A stretch of 32,038 nt of DNA from Acidobacteriota bacterium (GCA_021324935.1 JAJPIE010000014.1:1-32038); one strand, 5' to 3'; counted from the first letter of the stretch, positions 1 through 9,351 are shown. The notes: generated by a model not told the origin, from the sequence alone. Program-made: numbers and translations.

Positions 1-602
1 AAGTATCGATTTTGGGCGTGCGCGGGCGCGGCGGCGAAATCGGATTTTATCCTTTGATCGAGAATCATCATCGAGGCGGAATCCTTCGATTGTCGCTGGC
101 GCCAGCGCCAAATCTTACCGCGCTTTTGCAAAACGAAGCGGAGCGAGCGGCCCGGGCGGTGCTGGAAACACTTCGCTATGTGGGCGTGCTGTGTATTGAA
201 TTTTTTGAAATGGACGGCCGGTTGCTGGCCAATGAAATGGAGCCGCGCGTGCACAACTCCGGCCACTGGAGCATTGAAGGCGCGGTCACCAGCCAGTTTG
301 AAAACCATTTGCGCGGTATTTTGGGCTTTCCGCTGGGATCGACGGCCGCAGTCGGCGTGTCCGCCATGATTAACCTCATTGGAGAGCTTCCGGACAGCGC
401 CGAGGTGCTGCAAGTTCCCAACGCGCATTTGCATTTATACGGCAAGGAGCCGCGTGCCGGTCGTAAGCTCGGCCACGTGACGCTGCGCGCAGAGAAGACT
501 GAGAAATTACAAGAGCACCTCGCCGCACTTCCCGCATTTTTCCGCCGACCAGAGTTTTGCCTCGAGCGAGCTCTGCCGGAAACTCGCGCGAACCGCGCTT
601 GA
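1..602 (+). CDS. purK: PurK, 5-(carboxyamino)imidazole ribonucleotide synthase (3' part)
   Basis: This is the C-terminal ~200 residues of the ATP-grasp enzyme that converts AIR, ATP and bicarbonate to N5-CAIR in purine synthesis. The reading frame is open to the window edge (first full codon at position 3), so the true start lies outside. The visible part carries the PurK-type stretch FYPLIENHH, the ATP-grasp metal-site segment around EMEPRVHNSGHW (about residues 72-83 of the visible piece) and the C-terminal HLYGKEPRAGRKLGH segment typical of PurK. The stop is TGA at 600-602. PurE is usually encoded next to PurK and would be expected upstream, outside the window. The next gene converges from the right after 52 bp, and no clear terminator is visible between them. 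The family assignment is firm. Confidence 0.93.
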   Translation, partial: VSILGVRGRGGEIGFYPLIENHHRGGILRLSLAPAPNLTALLQNEAERAARAVLETLRYVGVLCIEFFEMDGRLLANEMEPRVHNSGHWSIEGAVTSQFENHLRGILGFPLGSTAAVGVSAMINLIGELPDSAEVLQVPNAHLHLYGKEPRAGRKLGHVTLRAEKTEKLQEHLAALPAFFRRPEFCLERALPETRANRA

Positions 603-654
603 ATTCGTTTCAGTCAAACAATCGTCCTGCGATGCCCGCGTCCTCCCAAAGAAG

Positions 655-1320
655 TTATTGATTCAAAAGTGAAATCGATTTTAATGGGGGCGGTGGTGGA
701 ATCGATTTCAGGAAATTATAAATTTCCGAAGCGTCTTCGTCGGAAACCGCTTTGGAAGTATAGGGCGGCATCGCTCCGGTGGGCTGGCGGATGTAGCTGA
801 CGAAGGCGGAAAGCGGAATGCGTGGTGGGCCCAGACGCGCGCCGCCGGTGGAGACCGACCCTTGCCCTTGCAATCCATGGCACTCGTAACACCCGTAGTC
901 CTTGTAAAGGCGCTCTCCCCTCGTGGTGTTCGTCGCGCTTGCCGATGGCTCTGCCATCGGCTTCAGAATCTGCAAATAGGCGTAAACATCAGTTAAATCC
1001 GCGTCGGAAGCCTTTTCGTTGCTGAACGGCGGCATCTGTCCCTTGGGCTTGCGCACCCGGTGCAGAAATTCGTCGAGCGACAGAGGTGTGGAAGCGATAC
1101 GCGGCACGCCAGCGCTTTGACTGGAGCCGGAAACGCCCTCGCCCTGCGCGCCATGGCACTGGTTGCAGCCTAGCTTCTCAAAGATACTTTTTCCGTGCTT
1201 TGAGTTGCCCTGTGATGCCGCGGCGCCGAATTGTTGTCCCATGGCGAAGGGGGCGGCAAATGTCAAAAGCAGAAGCGTGGTGGAGGCCTTCCTACTCCGG
1301 GTGGATCGGGTTCCAGTCAT
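655..1320 (-). CDS. Exported diheme cytochrome c
   Basis: A 221-residue c-type cytochrome with two class I heme domains, so a periplasmic electron carrier. The ATG at 1320 was chosen because it gives a basic N-terminus followed by a hydrophobic signal segment (about residues 12-28, ending FAMGQQ) and has a purine-rich AGG about 12 nt upstream. An upstream in-frame extension would overlap the neighbouring gene. Heme sites are CNQCH (C52, C55, H56) and CYECH (C144, C147, H148). The likely methionine sixth ligands are M96 (GQMPP) and M184 (GAMPP), so the two halves look like an internal duplication. It starts 10 bp after the stop of the Tat-exported ThDP enzyme and is almost certainly cotranscribed with it. 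That makes it the likely electron acceptor of the enzyme (inference). The C-terminus is proline rich. Confidence 0.9.
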   Translation of the reverse strand: MTGTRSTRSRKASTTLLLLTFAAPFAMGQQFGAAASQGNSKHGKSIFEKLGCNQCHGAQGEGVSGSSQSAGVPRIASTPLSLDEFLHRVRKPKGQMPPFSNEKASDADLTDVYAYLQILKPMAEPSASATNTTRGERLYKDYGCYECHGLQGQGSVSTGGARLGPPRIPLSAFVSYIRQPTGAMPPYTSKAVSDEDASEIYNFLKSIPPPPPLKSISLLNQ

Positions 1321-1330
1321 TTTCGTTCGC

Positions 1331-3265
1331 CTACCTTGGTTGCGTGTGAACATCCACCAGCGCGGGCTCACCCTTTTTCACAACCGCAAGCGCCCGCTGT
1401 ATCGCGGGGCCGAGATCGTTGGGATCGGTAACAGGGCCTTCCGCATGGACGCCCAGGCCCTGAGCGAGAAGGGCGAAGTTGATCACCGGATCCGTCATGG
1501 TGGTGCCGATCCGGGCACGATCGATGCCGCGGCTGTGGCGGTCAGCCATAATTTGCACCTGCATCACTTCCTGATGATAAGCGTGATTGTTGTGCACGAT
1601 GCTGAGCAGCGGAATGTGGTGATGCGCGGCAGTCCACAGCACACCGGGCCCGTACATCAAATCACCGTCGCACTGAATGCATACCGAAAGGCGGCCATAT
1701 TTCTTGTTGGCCAGCGCCGCGCCGACCGAAGCCGGGGCGTTGTATCCGATTCCATAGCCTCCGGAGCCGCCGATGTGGCGGTGATATTTGTCGAAATTCC
1801 AGAGGCGCGTTGGCCACCGGCTTACCCAAAAGGATTCCGAGAGCAACGACCAATCCTCGTTCCTGATCTGGGCCCAAAGTTCCGCGCATAGACGCGATGT
1901 GCTGATGGGGCTGGAGTCCCAGGCGTAGGTGGCCGCTTCGCGATCCGCTTGGAGGGTGCGTTGCCGCGCCTCCGCGAGCTTTGCGCCGCGCGCCAGCAAC
2001 GCGCCCTTGCGGCCCGTGTCGAGCTGCTTTTTCACCGCTTCAAGCAGCGAAGGCAGCGTAGCCTGAGCGTCGCCGGCGATGTCCAGATCGAGTTCCGGGT
2101 AGCGCTGAAAATCCTGGTAATTGCTTTTGAAAAGCTGGCTGCCCGCGCCGATGCTGATACGTTTCGCGCCAGGTTTTGTGATTGTTTCGGAGGTGCGCTC
2201 GATCTGGTCGCGGTAGGAATGCATCGTTCCCCAGAAATCGTTTAGCTCCAGGCCGAGAATTACGTCGGCGTTGGAGATTTCCGCGCCCGCGCGGGCGGTC
2301 TGATTCAACGGGTGAAGATTCGGAAAATTCATGCGGCCTGCGCGATCAACGACAGCGGCCTGCAAAGTTTCGGCGAGTTCAATGAGTTGCGCCATGCCTT
2401 CGGCCGAGCGGATGGTGCGGTCCACAACGATCACAGGAGCTTCGGCGGCGACGAGGAGCCTGGCGGCTTCGGCAACGGCGCCGGCTTCTCCTTGCGGCGG
2501 CGCGGGCAGGACCATGGTGGGGATGTGCAATTTCGCGTCCGCCGCAATGGGGTTTTCCTGGAGCTCGCCATCCGCCACCAGCACCACGGGCATCATCGGC
2601 GGGGTCATCGCAGTTTTGTAAGCGCGCACGGTCGATTCCGCGAACTGCTGCAACGAAACCGGTGAATCATCCCATTTGGTGAAGTCGCGGAGAATTGCCG
2701 CGGCGTCCTGGACACTATGCGACCACTCCACCGGCGGCATACGTTTCGTGCCGTCCAGAATATTTCCGCCGATCACGATCACCGGCACGCGGTCGCAATA
2801 CGCGTTATAAACGGCCATCGCGGCGTGTTGGAGGCCGACGGTGCCGTGCGCAAAAACCGCGAGCGGCTTGCCTTCCACTTTTGCGTAGCCATGAGCCATG
2901 CCGACCGACGATTCTTCGTGGGTGCAGGTGATAAACTCCGGATTTTTGTTCCCGCCATAGTTGATCAGTGATTCGTGCAAACCGCGGAAACTGGAGCCAG
3001 GATTCGAGCAGACGTATTCGATCCCAAGCGATTTGATGACCTCTACCATGAAGTCCGAGCCGCTACGTTCTTCGGTGAGCACTTCGACGGGGGCGGGAAT
3101 TTCAATCTCGGCTTTGCGTGACATCGGCGGAGGAGGGTTCTTCGAGGGCTTCGTCGGCTGGGTGATGGGCGGGGTGGCGGGAGGAGTCACCAGCATGGCG
3201 GCTCCGGCAGCAGCGTTTTTCAGGAATTCGCGGCGATTGAGCGAAGAATCCTTGGGTTTCGGCAT
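1331..3265 (-). CDS. Tat-exported thiamine-diphosphate-dependent enzyme
   Basis: A 644-residue member of the acetolactate synthase / benzoylformate decarboxylase superfamily. The domain order is N-terminal PYR domain (about 65-235), central domain (about 260-420) and C-terminal PP domain (about 470-640). The catalytic glutamate in HEESSVGMAHGYA is E117. The ThDP/Mg motif runs from CDGD (532-535) to HNN (558-560), close to the usual 28-30 residue spacing. Unusually for this cytoplasmic superfamily, the N-terminus is a classical twin-arginine signal, NRREFLKN (about 10-17), then a hydrophobic segment and a proline-rich linker (about 28-48). The ATG at 3265 is preceded by AAGGAG about 10 nt upstream; a longer frame to 3337 has no such support. 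Substrate is unknown. The cofactor-loaded enzyme would be exported folded, and the diheme cytochrome 10 bp downstream suggests an oxidative reaction. Confidence 0.88.
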   Translation of the reverse strand: MPKPKDSSLNRREFLKNAAAGAAMLVTPPATPPITQPTKPSKNPPPPMSRKAEIEIPAPVEVLTEERSGSDFMVEVIKSLGIEYVCSNPGSSFRGLHESLINYGGNKNPEFITCTHEESSVGMAHGYAKVEGKPLAVFAHGTVGLQHAAMAVYNAYCDRVPVIVIGGNILDGTKRMPPVEWSHSVQDAAAILRDFTKWDDSPVSLQQFAESTVRAYKTAMTPPMMPVVLVADGELQENPIAADAKLHIPTMVLPAPPQGEAGAVAEAARLLVAAEAPVIVVDRTIRSAEGMAQLIELAETLQAAVVDRAGRMNFPNLHPLNQTARAGAEISNADVILGLELNDFWGTMHSYRDQIERTSETITKPGAKRISIGAGSQLFKSNYQDFQRYPELDLDIAGDAQATLPSLLEAVKKQLDTGRKGALLARGAKLAEARQRTLQADREAATYAWDSSPISTSRLCAELWAQIRNEDWSLLSESFWVSRWPTRLWNFDKYHRHIGGSGGYGIGYNAPASVGAALANKKYGRLSVCIQCDGDLMYGPGVLWTAAHHHIPLLSIVHNNHAYHQEVMQVQIMADRHSRGIDRARIGTTMTDPVINFALLAQGLGVHAEGPVTDPNDLGPAIQRALAVVKKGEPALVDVHTQPR

Positions 3266-3385
3266 GACGTCTGCACTCCTTGGTGTTGGACTGCTTCTAT
3301 CACACGGGCAGTGCGGAGGCCAGCAGGAACCTTGCATTGAAGATCGGTTTGAAGGGCGGCGCCGAAGCGCGCAGTACGTTTGATC

Positions 3386-6300
3386 CTAGACCTGAAGCAC
3401 GTCGCCTTCGCGCGCAACCAGTTCGTAGAGCACGGGATTCACAAAGAAGCCAAGGAAGAGCCGCGACAACAGCCCGGCGACGACCACGATCGCAAACGGT
3501 TTCTGCGTGTCGCTGCCCACCCCGGTGGACATGGCGGCCGGCAACAAGCCGAGGCAGGCGACCAGTGCGGTCATCATGATGGGGCGCAGGCGCAGCAAGG
3601 AAGCCTCGCGCGTGGCTTCGCGCACATTTCTTCCCTCCAATCGCAGCTTATTGATGTAACTTACCAAAATGACCGCGGTTTCCACCGAGACGCCGAGCAG
3701 CGCTAGCAAGCCGAGCATGCTGGAGACGCTGAACGGTGTGTGCGTCAGCTTCAGAGCAATAAGCGCGCCCACGGGCTCGGTGGCCACCACGCCGATGGCG
3801 ATGGTGACGGGGAATTTGAAGTTCCCATAGAGTGCGAACAGAATCAGGAAAATTAGGAAAATCGCCAGCGGACCAATGACGTAAAGCTGCGCTTTGGCAT
3901 CGAGCAATTCGCTGTATTCGCCGCCCCAATCGAGGTGATAGCCCTCGGGCAGGCGCACGGCTTTGGCGATATTTTGCTGTCCAGCCTTGACGATGCCTTC
4001 CAGGTCACGGCCCTCGATCGAATATTGAATGCCGATGTAGCGGGAATCGTTTTCGCGATAGATAAAGGACGCGCCGGTGGATTCCTTGATGGCCGCCAGT
4101 TCGGCTAACGGAATCTGCTGTCCGGCGGGAGCGGGCACGAGGAGATTTCCGATTTCTCGCGCGTCGGAGCGATACTTCGGCTCCATGCGCACCACGAGAT
4201 CGAAAAGCTTTTCCCCCTGAATTACCTGCGTGGCCGCCTGGCCGCCGACGGCTGCCTGGACCACGGCTTCGACGTCGGCGACATTGATGCCGTAACGTGC
4301 GATCTTCGCGCGGTCGGCTTCGACGAGGAGACTTGGCTGCCCTAACTCTTTCACGACGGTGAGTTCGGTGAAGCCCGGTGTTTTTTCGAGTACCCGTTTG
4401 ATTTCGACTGCCTTGTTCTCCAACACATGGAGATCCGGCCCGAAGACTTTCACGGCGAGTGCGGACTTCAACCCGGTGAGTGCCTCGTCCACGGCGTCCT
4501 CGGCGGGCTGCGTGAAATTGAAAATGACGCCGGGATACGCGTCCAGCTTCTTTTGCAGATCCTTGATGAGCTCTTCCTTGGTATGCACGGAAGTCTGTGC
4601 CCACGATTTGTCGCTGTAAGGTTTAAGTCCCACATAAAATTCACAATTGAAGAAGCCCGTGGGGTCGGTACCGTCATCGGGGCGTCCGAGTTCCGAGCCA
4701 GTGACCGTGACCATTGGATATTGGATCAGCAAATTGCGCACCTGCGGCGCAAACTTCGCCGCTTCCTCGAAGGAAACTGTGTAAGGCATCGTGGCGCGAA
4801 CCCAGATTGCGCCCTCGTCGAGATGCGGCAGAAACTCGCCCCCGATCAAGGGAATCAGAAGCAAGGTGGCGCCGAAAATGGCGCCGGCCAGAAGCAGCGT
4901 GAGAAAAGGATGATTCAGGCACCACTCGAGCCGCCCGGCATACTGGTCGCGTATCCAGTTGTAGACGCGGTTTTCCTTTTCCTTCACTCCTCCCGTGAAC
5001 CAGTAGGATGCGAGCACCGGAACTGCCGTGAGCGTGAGAATCAGCGCGCCGAGCAGCGCGAACCCCATGGTGTCCGCCATCGGATGGAAAAGCTTTCCGG
5101 CCGGGCCGCGCAGGGCATAGATCGGCAGGTAGCCTGCGATGATGACAGCGACGGAATAGAAGATCGGGCGGTCAACGTCGCGAGCCGCGGCCAAGATAAC
5201 GTCGGAGAGCCTGTATTCTGTCCCGTGGCGCAGGCCAAGTTCACGATAGATGTTTTCGACCATCACGATCGTGCCGTCGATGATGATGCCGAAGTCTATG
5301 GCGCCGATGGAGAGCAGGTTGGCGGCCTCGCCCGTCCAGTTCAGGAAGATGAAGGCAAACAGGAGGGCGAGCGGGATGGTGAGCGCCGTGATCACCGCGG
5401 CGCGGAAACTGACCAGAAAGAAAATCAGCACCAGCAGCACGAGAATCATGCCGCGCAACAAGTTGCCTTCAACGGTATCCGTGGTCACGCGGACCAGGTC
5501 GCTGCGGTCGTAATAGGGCCGCACCTTGACGTCTTGGGGCAACAGGTTCTTGTTGATGTATTGGGTTCTGTTTTCAACGCCTTCCAGGACGTTCTGGGTC
5601 TGCTCGCCCCGGCGCATCAGGATGACGCCTTCGACGGCGTCATCATTATTTTTATCTTTAGTTTGGAAACCAAAGATACCGAGACGCGGCGCGTGGCCGA
5701 TTTCGACGCGGCCAATGTCTTTGATGCGCACCGGCACGCCGTTCAGGCTGGCGACGACGACTTCACCGATGTCTTCCGTGCTTTTCACCAGGCCGAGACC
5801 GCGGACGTAATAAAACTGTCCGCCTTGCGTGTAGAAGCCGCCGCCGGTATTGGCGTTATTTGCATTCAAGGCATTGAGCACCTGCACGACAGGCAGGTGA
5901 TAGTTGTAGAGCTTCGCGGGATCGAGGAGCACGTGATACTCCATCGTCGGCCCGCCAAATCCCGAATCGTCCGCCACGCCCGGCACGCTTTTGTAAGCGC
6001 GCTCCACGATCCATGCCTCCATCGTGTGCAATTCCATGGGAGAGCGGTCGGGACTTTCGATCACGTAGCGGTAAACCAGTCCGCTGGGACTGAACAGTGG
6101 CGCCATGCTGGGAGTCACGCCCTGCGGAAGCGTCGCATCGCTGATACGTTCGAAGACAATCTGCCGCGCAAAATAGGGATCTACGCCTTCGTCAAACGTC
6201 AGGCGCAGATCGGAGAGCCCATAGAGTGAGATAGAGCGCATCACCTGCAAATGCGGCGTGCCGTTCATCGCCAGTTCCAGCGGCAGAGTGGTCAGGCGTT

Positions 6301-6484
6301 CCACTTCCTCCGCGGCGTGCCCCGGCCATTGCGTAATCAACTCCACCATCGGCGGCGAGAGATCCGGATACGCGTCCACAGGCATCTGGCGGAAAGACCA
6401 GGCCCCGCCGATGGCCATCAACACCGTTAGCATCAGCACGAGGAAGCGCTGCTGGAGGGCGAATTGGACGATGCGATGGATCAT
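3386..6484 (-). CDS. czcA: Heavy-metal RND efflux pump, CzcA/CusA family
   Basis: A 1032-residue inner-membrane proton/metal antiporter of the HME-RND family that drives cation export through a tripartite complex. The length is normal for the family. N-terminal TM1 is at about 12-30, followed by the family segment DAYPDLSPP. TM4 carries IGAIDFGIIIDGTIVMVEN (393-411). Its D397, D403 and E410 have the same spacing as the proton-relay residues D402, D408 and E415 of CzcA, which favours the Zn/Co/Cd/Ni type over the CusA/SilA Cu/Ag type. A second TM bundle lies at the C-terminus. The ATG at 6484 follows GGGAG with 8 nt spacing. It is the third gene after czcC- and czcB-like genes (24 bp gap), forming an apparent operon. 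Metal specificity is inferred, not proven. Confidence 0.92.
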   Translation of the reverse strand: MIHRIVQFALQQRFLVLMLTVLMAIGGAWSFRQMPVDAYPDLSPPMVELITQWPGHAAEEVERLTTLPLELAMNGTPHLQVMRSISLYGLSDLRLTFDEGVDPYFARQIVFERISDATLPQGVTPSMAPLFSPSGLVYRYVIESPDRSPMELHTMEAWIVERAYKSVPGVADDSGFGGPTMEYHVLLDPAKLYNYHLPVVQVLNALNANNANTGGGFYTQGGQFYYVRGLGLVKSTEDIGEVVVASLNGVPVRIKDIGRVEIGHAPRLGIFGFQTKDKNNDDAVEGVILMRRGEQTQNVLEGVENRTQYINKNLLPQDVKVRPYYDRSDLVRVTTDTVEGNLLRGMILVLLVLIFFLVSFRAAVITALTIPLALLFAFIFLNWTGEAANLLSIGAIDFGIIIDGTIVMVENIYRELGLRHGTEYRLSDVILAAARDVDRPIFYSVAVIIAGYLPIYALRGPAGKLFHPMADTMGFALLGALILTLTAVPVLASYWFTGGVKEKENRVYNWIRDQYAGRLEWCLNHPFLTLLLAGAIFGATLLLIPLIGGEFLPHLDEGAIWVRATMPYTVSFEEAAKFAPQVRNLLIQYPMVTVTGSELGRPDDGTDPTGFFNCEFYVGLKPYSDKSWAQTSVHTKEELIKDLQKKLDAYPGVIFNFTQPAEDAVDEALTGLKSALAVKVFGPDLHVLENKAVEIKRVLEKTPGFTELTVVKELGQPSLLVEADRAKIARYGINVADVEAVVQAAVGGQAATQVIQGEKLFDLVVRMEPKYRSDAREIGNLLVPAPAGQQIPLAELAAIKESTGASFIYRENDSRYIGIQYSIEGRDLEGIVKAGQQNIAKAVRLPEGYHLDWGGEYSELLDAKAQLYVIGPLAIFLIFLILFALYGNFKFPVTIAIGVVATEPVGALIALKLTHTPFSVSSMLGLLALLGVSVETAVILVSYINKLRLEGRNVREATREASLLRLRPIMMTALVACLGLLPAAMSTGVGSDTQKPFAIVVVAGLLSRLFLGFFVNPVLYELVAREGDVLQV

Positions 6485-6508
6485 CGAAAAGTCTCCCGGG
6501 TGCGCATC

Positions 6509-7699
6509 CTAGTGCTGAATGGAATTTTTGAATTGAAGGAACAACGCGCCATCGCCGACCACTTGTTCCCCTTCCTTCAGCCCGCTGGTGATCTGCGTAC
6601 GTCCCGCGTTGCTGAGGGCAACCGTCACCCCGCGGCGGGCGAACTGGCTGCCGTTGGTCAGCACGTAAACGAACGGCTGATTCTCGGTATCGTGCAGTAC
6701 GGCCGCGTCGGGCACAGTGATCGCATCGGGAATCACGCCGGCGTTGACCAGCGCGGTGACGTACATGTCTCGTTTGAGTTTCCGATCCGGATTTTGCGTT
6801 ACGATGCGGGCTTGCAGAGTGCGCGTGGTGGGATCCAGCGCCGGTGCAATATAGGAAATCTTGCCATGAAAAAGCTCGGGAAAAGTGTCGGTATTGATTT
6901 CAACCGAATCGCCAACGTGCACGTGGGGAAGGTCACTCTGGAAAATATTGACCAGGACCCAAACGGTGCTGGTATTGGAAATCGTGAAACATTGCGTTGC
7001 CCCACCCTGCAGCAACTGGCCCGGGCCCACGAGGCGCTCCACAATTTCTCCGGCGACCGGCGCGGGCACCGGAATCTCCGCTGTGGACTGCAATGGGTGT
7101 TTCACAACGGCATCGGGGTCCTTAAGCCCCAGCGCGCGCAGCGCGTCGGCAGTGGATTCCACGTCGGCGCGGGCTTGCGTGCGGTTGGACTCCGCCTGCT
7201 GCAGGTCGGCTTCCGCAATCGCGCCGTGTGAATAGAGGTCCTTGGCGCGAAGGAATTGTCTATCGGCCAGAGCGAAGGCATCCAACGCCTTGACGTAGGC
7301 GGACCGGGCGGCGGAATAGTCGGGGCTTGTCACTGTCAGGAGGGCCTGGCCTGCCTGCACGATCTGTCCAGGCACCACAAGAATTTCATGAACAGGCCCG
7401 CCAATCGCAGAGAAAACTGGCGTGGTTTCGAAGGCGTTGAAGGCCACGGCGCCCGAAAGCCGGAGAGTTCGCGACAGCGGCCCCTTCTGCACGTCGATAA
7501 TCTGCACGTGCTCCAACTGTTCTTTTGGCACGGTAAATAGTTCCGCGGTGTCGGCTTTCGTTTCTTTTGCGGTAAACGAAGTCATCTTCGACTCGGACTC
7601 GCCGGGGCCCGAACCGCAGCCGGAAAGCAGCAGCGCGAAGAAAACTCCGCAGGCAAACACGAAGGAAGCGCATTTCGCCTGATTTGCTGAAGTCGTCAT
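6509..7699 (-). CDS. czcB: RND efflux periplasmic adaptor lipoprotein (CzcB/CusB-like)
   Basis: A 396-residue membrane-fusion protein linking the inner-membrane pump to the outer-membrane channel. The N-terminus is a lipoprotein signal with lipobox LLSG-C (C28), so it is predicted to be lipid-anchored. Next comes a biotinyl-lipoyl-like barrel with a segment of the GPVHEILVVPGQIVQAGQ type (about 95-112), an alpha-helical hairpin (about 130-195), a second lipoyl half (VPAPVAGEIVERL) and beta-barrel and membrane-proximal domains to the end. No His- or Met-rich metal-binding N-terminal extension, as seen in some CusB/CzcB proteins, is present. The start codon overlaps the upstream TolC-like stop by ATGA (7696-7699), indicating translational coupling. 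Part of the czc-type operon. Confidence 0.9.
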   Translation of the reverse strand: MTTSANQAKCASFVFACGVFFALLLSGCGSGPGESESKMTSFTAKETKADTAELFTVPKEQLEHVQIIDVQKGPLSRTLRLSGAVAFNAFETTPVFSAIGGPVHEILVVPGQIVQAGQALLTVTSPDYSAARSAYVKALDAFALADRQFLRAKDLYSHGAIAEADLQQAESNRTQARADVESTADALRALGLKDPDAVVKHPLQSTAEIPVPAPVAGEIVERLVGPGQLLQGGATQCFTISNTSTVWVLVNIFQSDLPHVHVGDSVEINTDTFPELFHGKISYIAPALDPTTRTLQARIVTQNPDRKLKRDMYVTALVNAGVIPDAITVPDAAVLHDTENQPFVYVLTNGSQFARRGVTVALSNAGRTQITSGLKEGEQVVGDGALFLQFKNSIQH

Positions 7700-8994
7700 G
7701 GCAGAGTCCTTGTGCCGACCGCCTGGCGCAGTTGCTCCAACGCAAGCATGTAGCTTGCGAGGGCCTGGCGGTAGGCAAGCTGGTTGGCGCGATAAGTGCG
7801 TTCGGCGTCGAGATAGTCGAGCAAGCTTGTCGCTCCCTTCTGGTAGGCGTACTCGCTGATGTCGCGGGATTGCTTGGCCTGGTCGACGTAGCCTCCCTGA
7901 TAAAGCTGGATGATCTGGTCGTTGGTCTGGAGGTTGGCGTAGGCGGAAATCACATCGGTGGATACCTGCTGTGCGGTTTCGCTGGCGAATTCCTGCGCTT
8001 GCGCAACCGCATACTGGGCGCGCTGAATCTCGCCCTGGTTGCGGTTGAAAATCGGCAGCGGCATGTTGTAGTAAAAGGCGCCGGTGTTGACGCCGGCGGT
8101 GTGTGTGTAGTTGAAGGTTCCCGTGATATCCATTTTTCCGTTGGCTTTTTGCAATGCCAGTTGGCTTTCCGCCGCGGTCACTCCCTGTTGCGCTGCGCGC
8201 AAGTCCGGCCGGTTCAGTGCCGCCAGCCCTTTCAGGCTGGTGAGATCTCCGTGAACCGGCTGGTAAGCGAGCGTGCCCTGCACGTCATAGTCATCGGGCA
8301 CCGATTCGAAGCCAAGCAGTTGGCGAAGGGCGGCCAGGCTTTGGATTTTAGCCAGTTTTGCCGCCGCAACGTCGCTCTGAAACTGAAGGAGTTGCAGCTT
8401 GATTTTCAGGAAGTCGCCTTCGCTCAGGTCGCCCGCGCGCAGGCGCTCGTTGCTGATGTCCACCGTTTTCTGAAAGCTGTCGAGGTCCTGCTGGGCAAAA
8501 TCCAGCGTCGAATTGGCAAGCAGCACATCCACAAACTGCTGGCCGACGTTGAAAATGAGCTGGCGCTCGCTGTCTGTGACTTGAGAGCGCACCACCGCGG
8601 TTTGGTCGCGCGCCGCTTGCAGCCGATGTTGCCGCTTTTTGCCGCGTTCAAAGAGATAGCTCACGCCCGCATCGAATTGCGCCTGTTGGTCGATGTAGTC
8701 GCCGCTGAATTGATCGGGCTGAAAGATGGGCAGGAATTGCGCGTCGAGCCCGAGCGCGGGATTCGGCCGCAAGTTCGCCGTGATCTCTTCCGCCATGCTT
8801 TGCTGGATGGTAGAGCGGATGGCCTGCAAGGCGTGGTTGTGCAGCAAAGCCAGGCGGACGGCGTCATCGAGGGATATACGGGTTTGCCCGGCCGAAGCCG
8901 CGGCCTGCGGCGAAGGGTCCACCGGCGTGGAAGTCTGCTGACCGGAAGCCATCGCGGGCAGCAGCGTGAGGACGAATAAACTTCGCAACTTCAA
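7696..8994 (-). CDS. czcC: Outer-membrane efflux protein, TolC/CzcC family
   Basis: A protein of about 432 residues that forms the outer-membrane channel of the tripartite metal efflux system. It has a cleavable signal peptide ending near AMASG-QQ. Two repeated outer-membrane efflux domains follow (about 45-220 and 245-425), rich in Ala/Gln/Leu heptads. The first begins ISLDDAVRLALLHNHAL, the usual OEP opening. Start choice: TTG at 9000 lies one base after GAGGAG, while TTG at 8994 lies 7 nt after it, so 8994 is preferred. Both give the same mature protein. The small Cys-containing exported protein lies 78 bp upstream, and the adaptor overlaps by 4 nt downstream. Confidence 0.88.
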   Translation of the reverse strand: MKLRSLFVLTLLPAMASGQQTSTPVDPSPQAAASAGQTRISLDDAVRLALLHNHALQAIRSTIQQSMAEEITANLRPNPALGLDAQFLPIFQPDQFSGDYIDQQAQFDAGVSYLFERGKKRQHRLQAARDQTAVVRSQVTDSERQLIFNVGQQFVDVLLANSTLDFAQQDLDSFQKTVDISNERLRAGDLSEGDFLKIKLQLLQFQSDVAAAKLAKIQSLAALRQLLGFESVPDDYDVQGTLAYQPVHGDLTSLKGLAALNRPDLRAAQQGVTAAESQLALQKANGKMDITGTFNYTHTAGVNTGAFYYNMPLPIFNRNQGEIQRAQYAVAQAQEFASETAQQVSTDVISAYANLQTNDQIIQLYQGGYVDQAKQSRDISEYAYQKGATSLLDYLDAERTYRANQLAYRQALASYMLALEQLRQAVGTRTLP

Positions 8995-9072
8995 GAGCAA
9001 GCTCCTCGTCCGTCCGCCATTGGCACAAACGGACTTGACTTCCTGATTGGAGATTTGGACCGGAAAAAGGGT

Positions 9073-9351
9073 TTACCGGAAGAAGGGAGGCGCACGCGGG
9101 GCCATGCTTCGGGGAGCGACAAAGGAAACGACTAGCGTTTCACCGGACTCCTCCAGCCAATTCACGGCTGGCGCCATTTCCACGGCCGGAGGATTCGTGA
9201 CGATCGCCGTTCCAGCCGCTGAGCACACCGGGCAGAAATGTGAATCGATGGATTGGGAAGTGAGATCCAGGCAGCAGTGCAATTGAGCGCCGATCAGCAA
9301 GCTCGCGAGGAGCGCCCCCAGCAGGAACGCGGATTTGGAGCGGATCTGCAT
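9073..9351 (-). CDS. Small exported Cys-containing protein at head of metal-efflux operon
   Basis: A 92-residue protein with a hydrophobic signal segment (about 8-24) followed by HCC (25-27) and FCPVC (about 39-43), then a Pro/Ala-rich tail. I do not recognise a named family with certainty; it resembles the short DUF2946-like proteins often seen beside copper or heavy-metal genes. The paired cysteines and the first position in a CzcCBA-type operon suggest periplasmic metal sensing or chaperoning (inference). CAGGA ends only 2 nt before ATG 9351, too close for a normal ribosome site, but no other start fits the signal peptide. Confidence 0.6.
   Translation of the reverse strand: MQIRSKSAFLLGALLASLLIGAQLHCCLDLTSQSIDSHFCPVCSAAGTAIVTNPPAVEMAPAVNWLEESGETLVVSFVAPRSMAPRAPPFFR

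Noticed and set aside
4427..6229. 600-codon frame antisense to the RND pump gene
   Set aside because: The reverse strand is an unmistakable, full-length CzcA-family protein. The frame is a by-product of GC-rich codon bias.
9047..9286. 79-codon plus-strand frame
   Set aside because: It lies antisense to the small Cys protein, which has a signal segment and operon context; this frame has neither.
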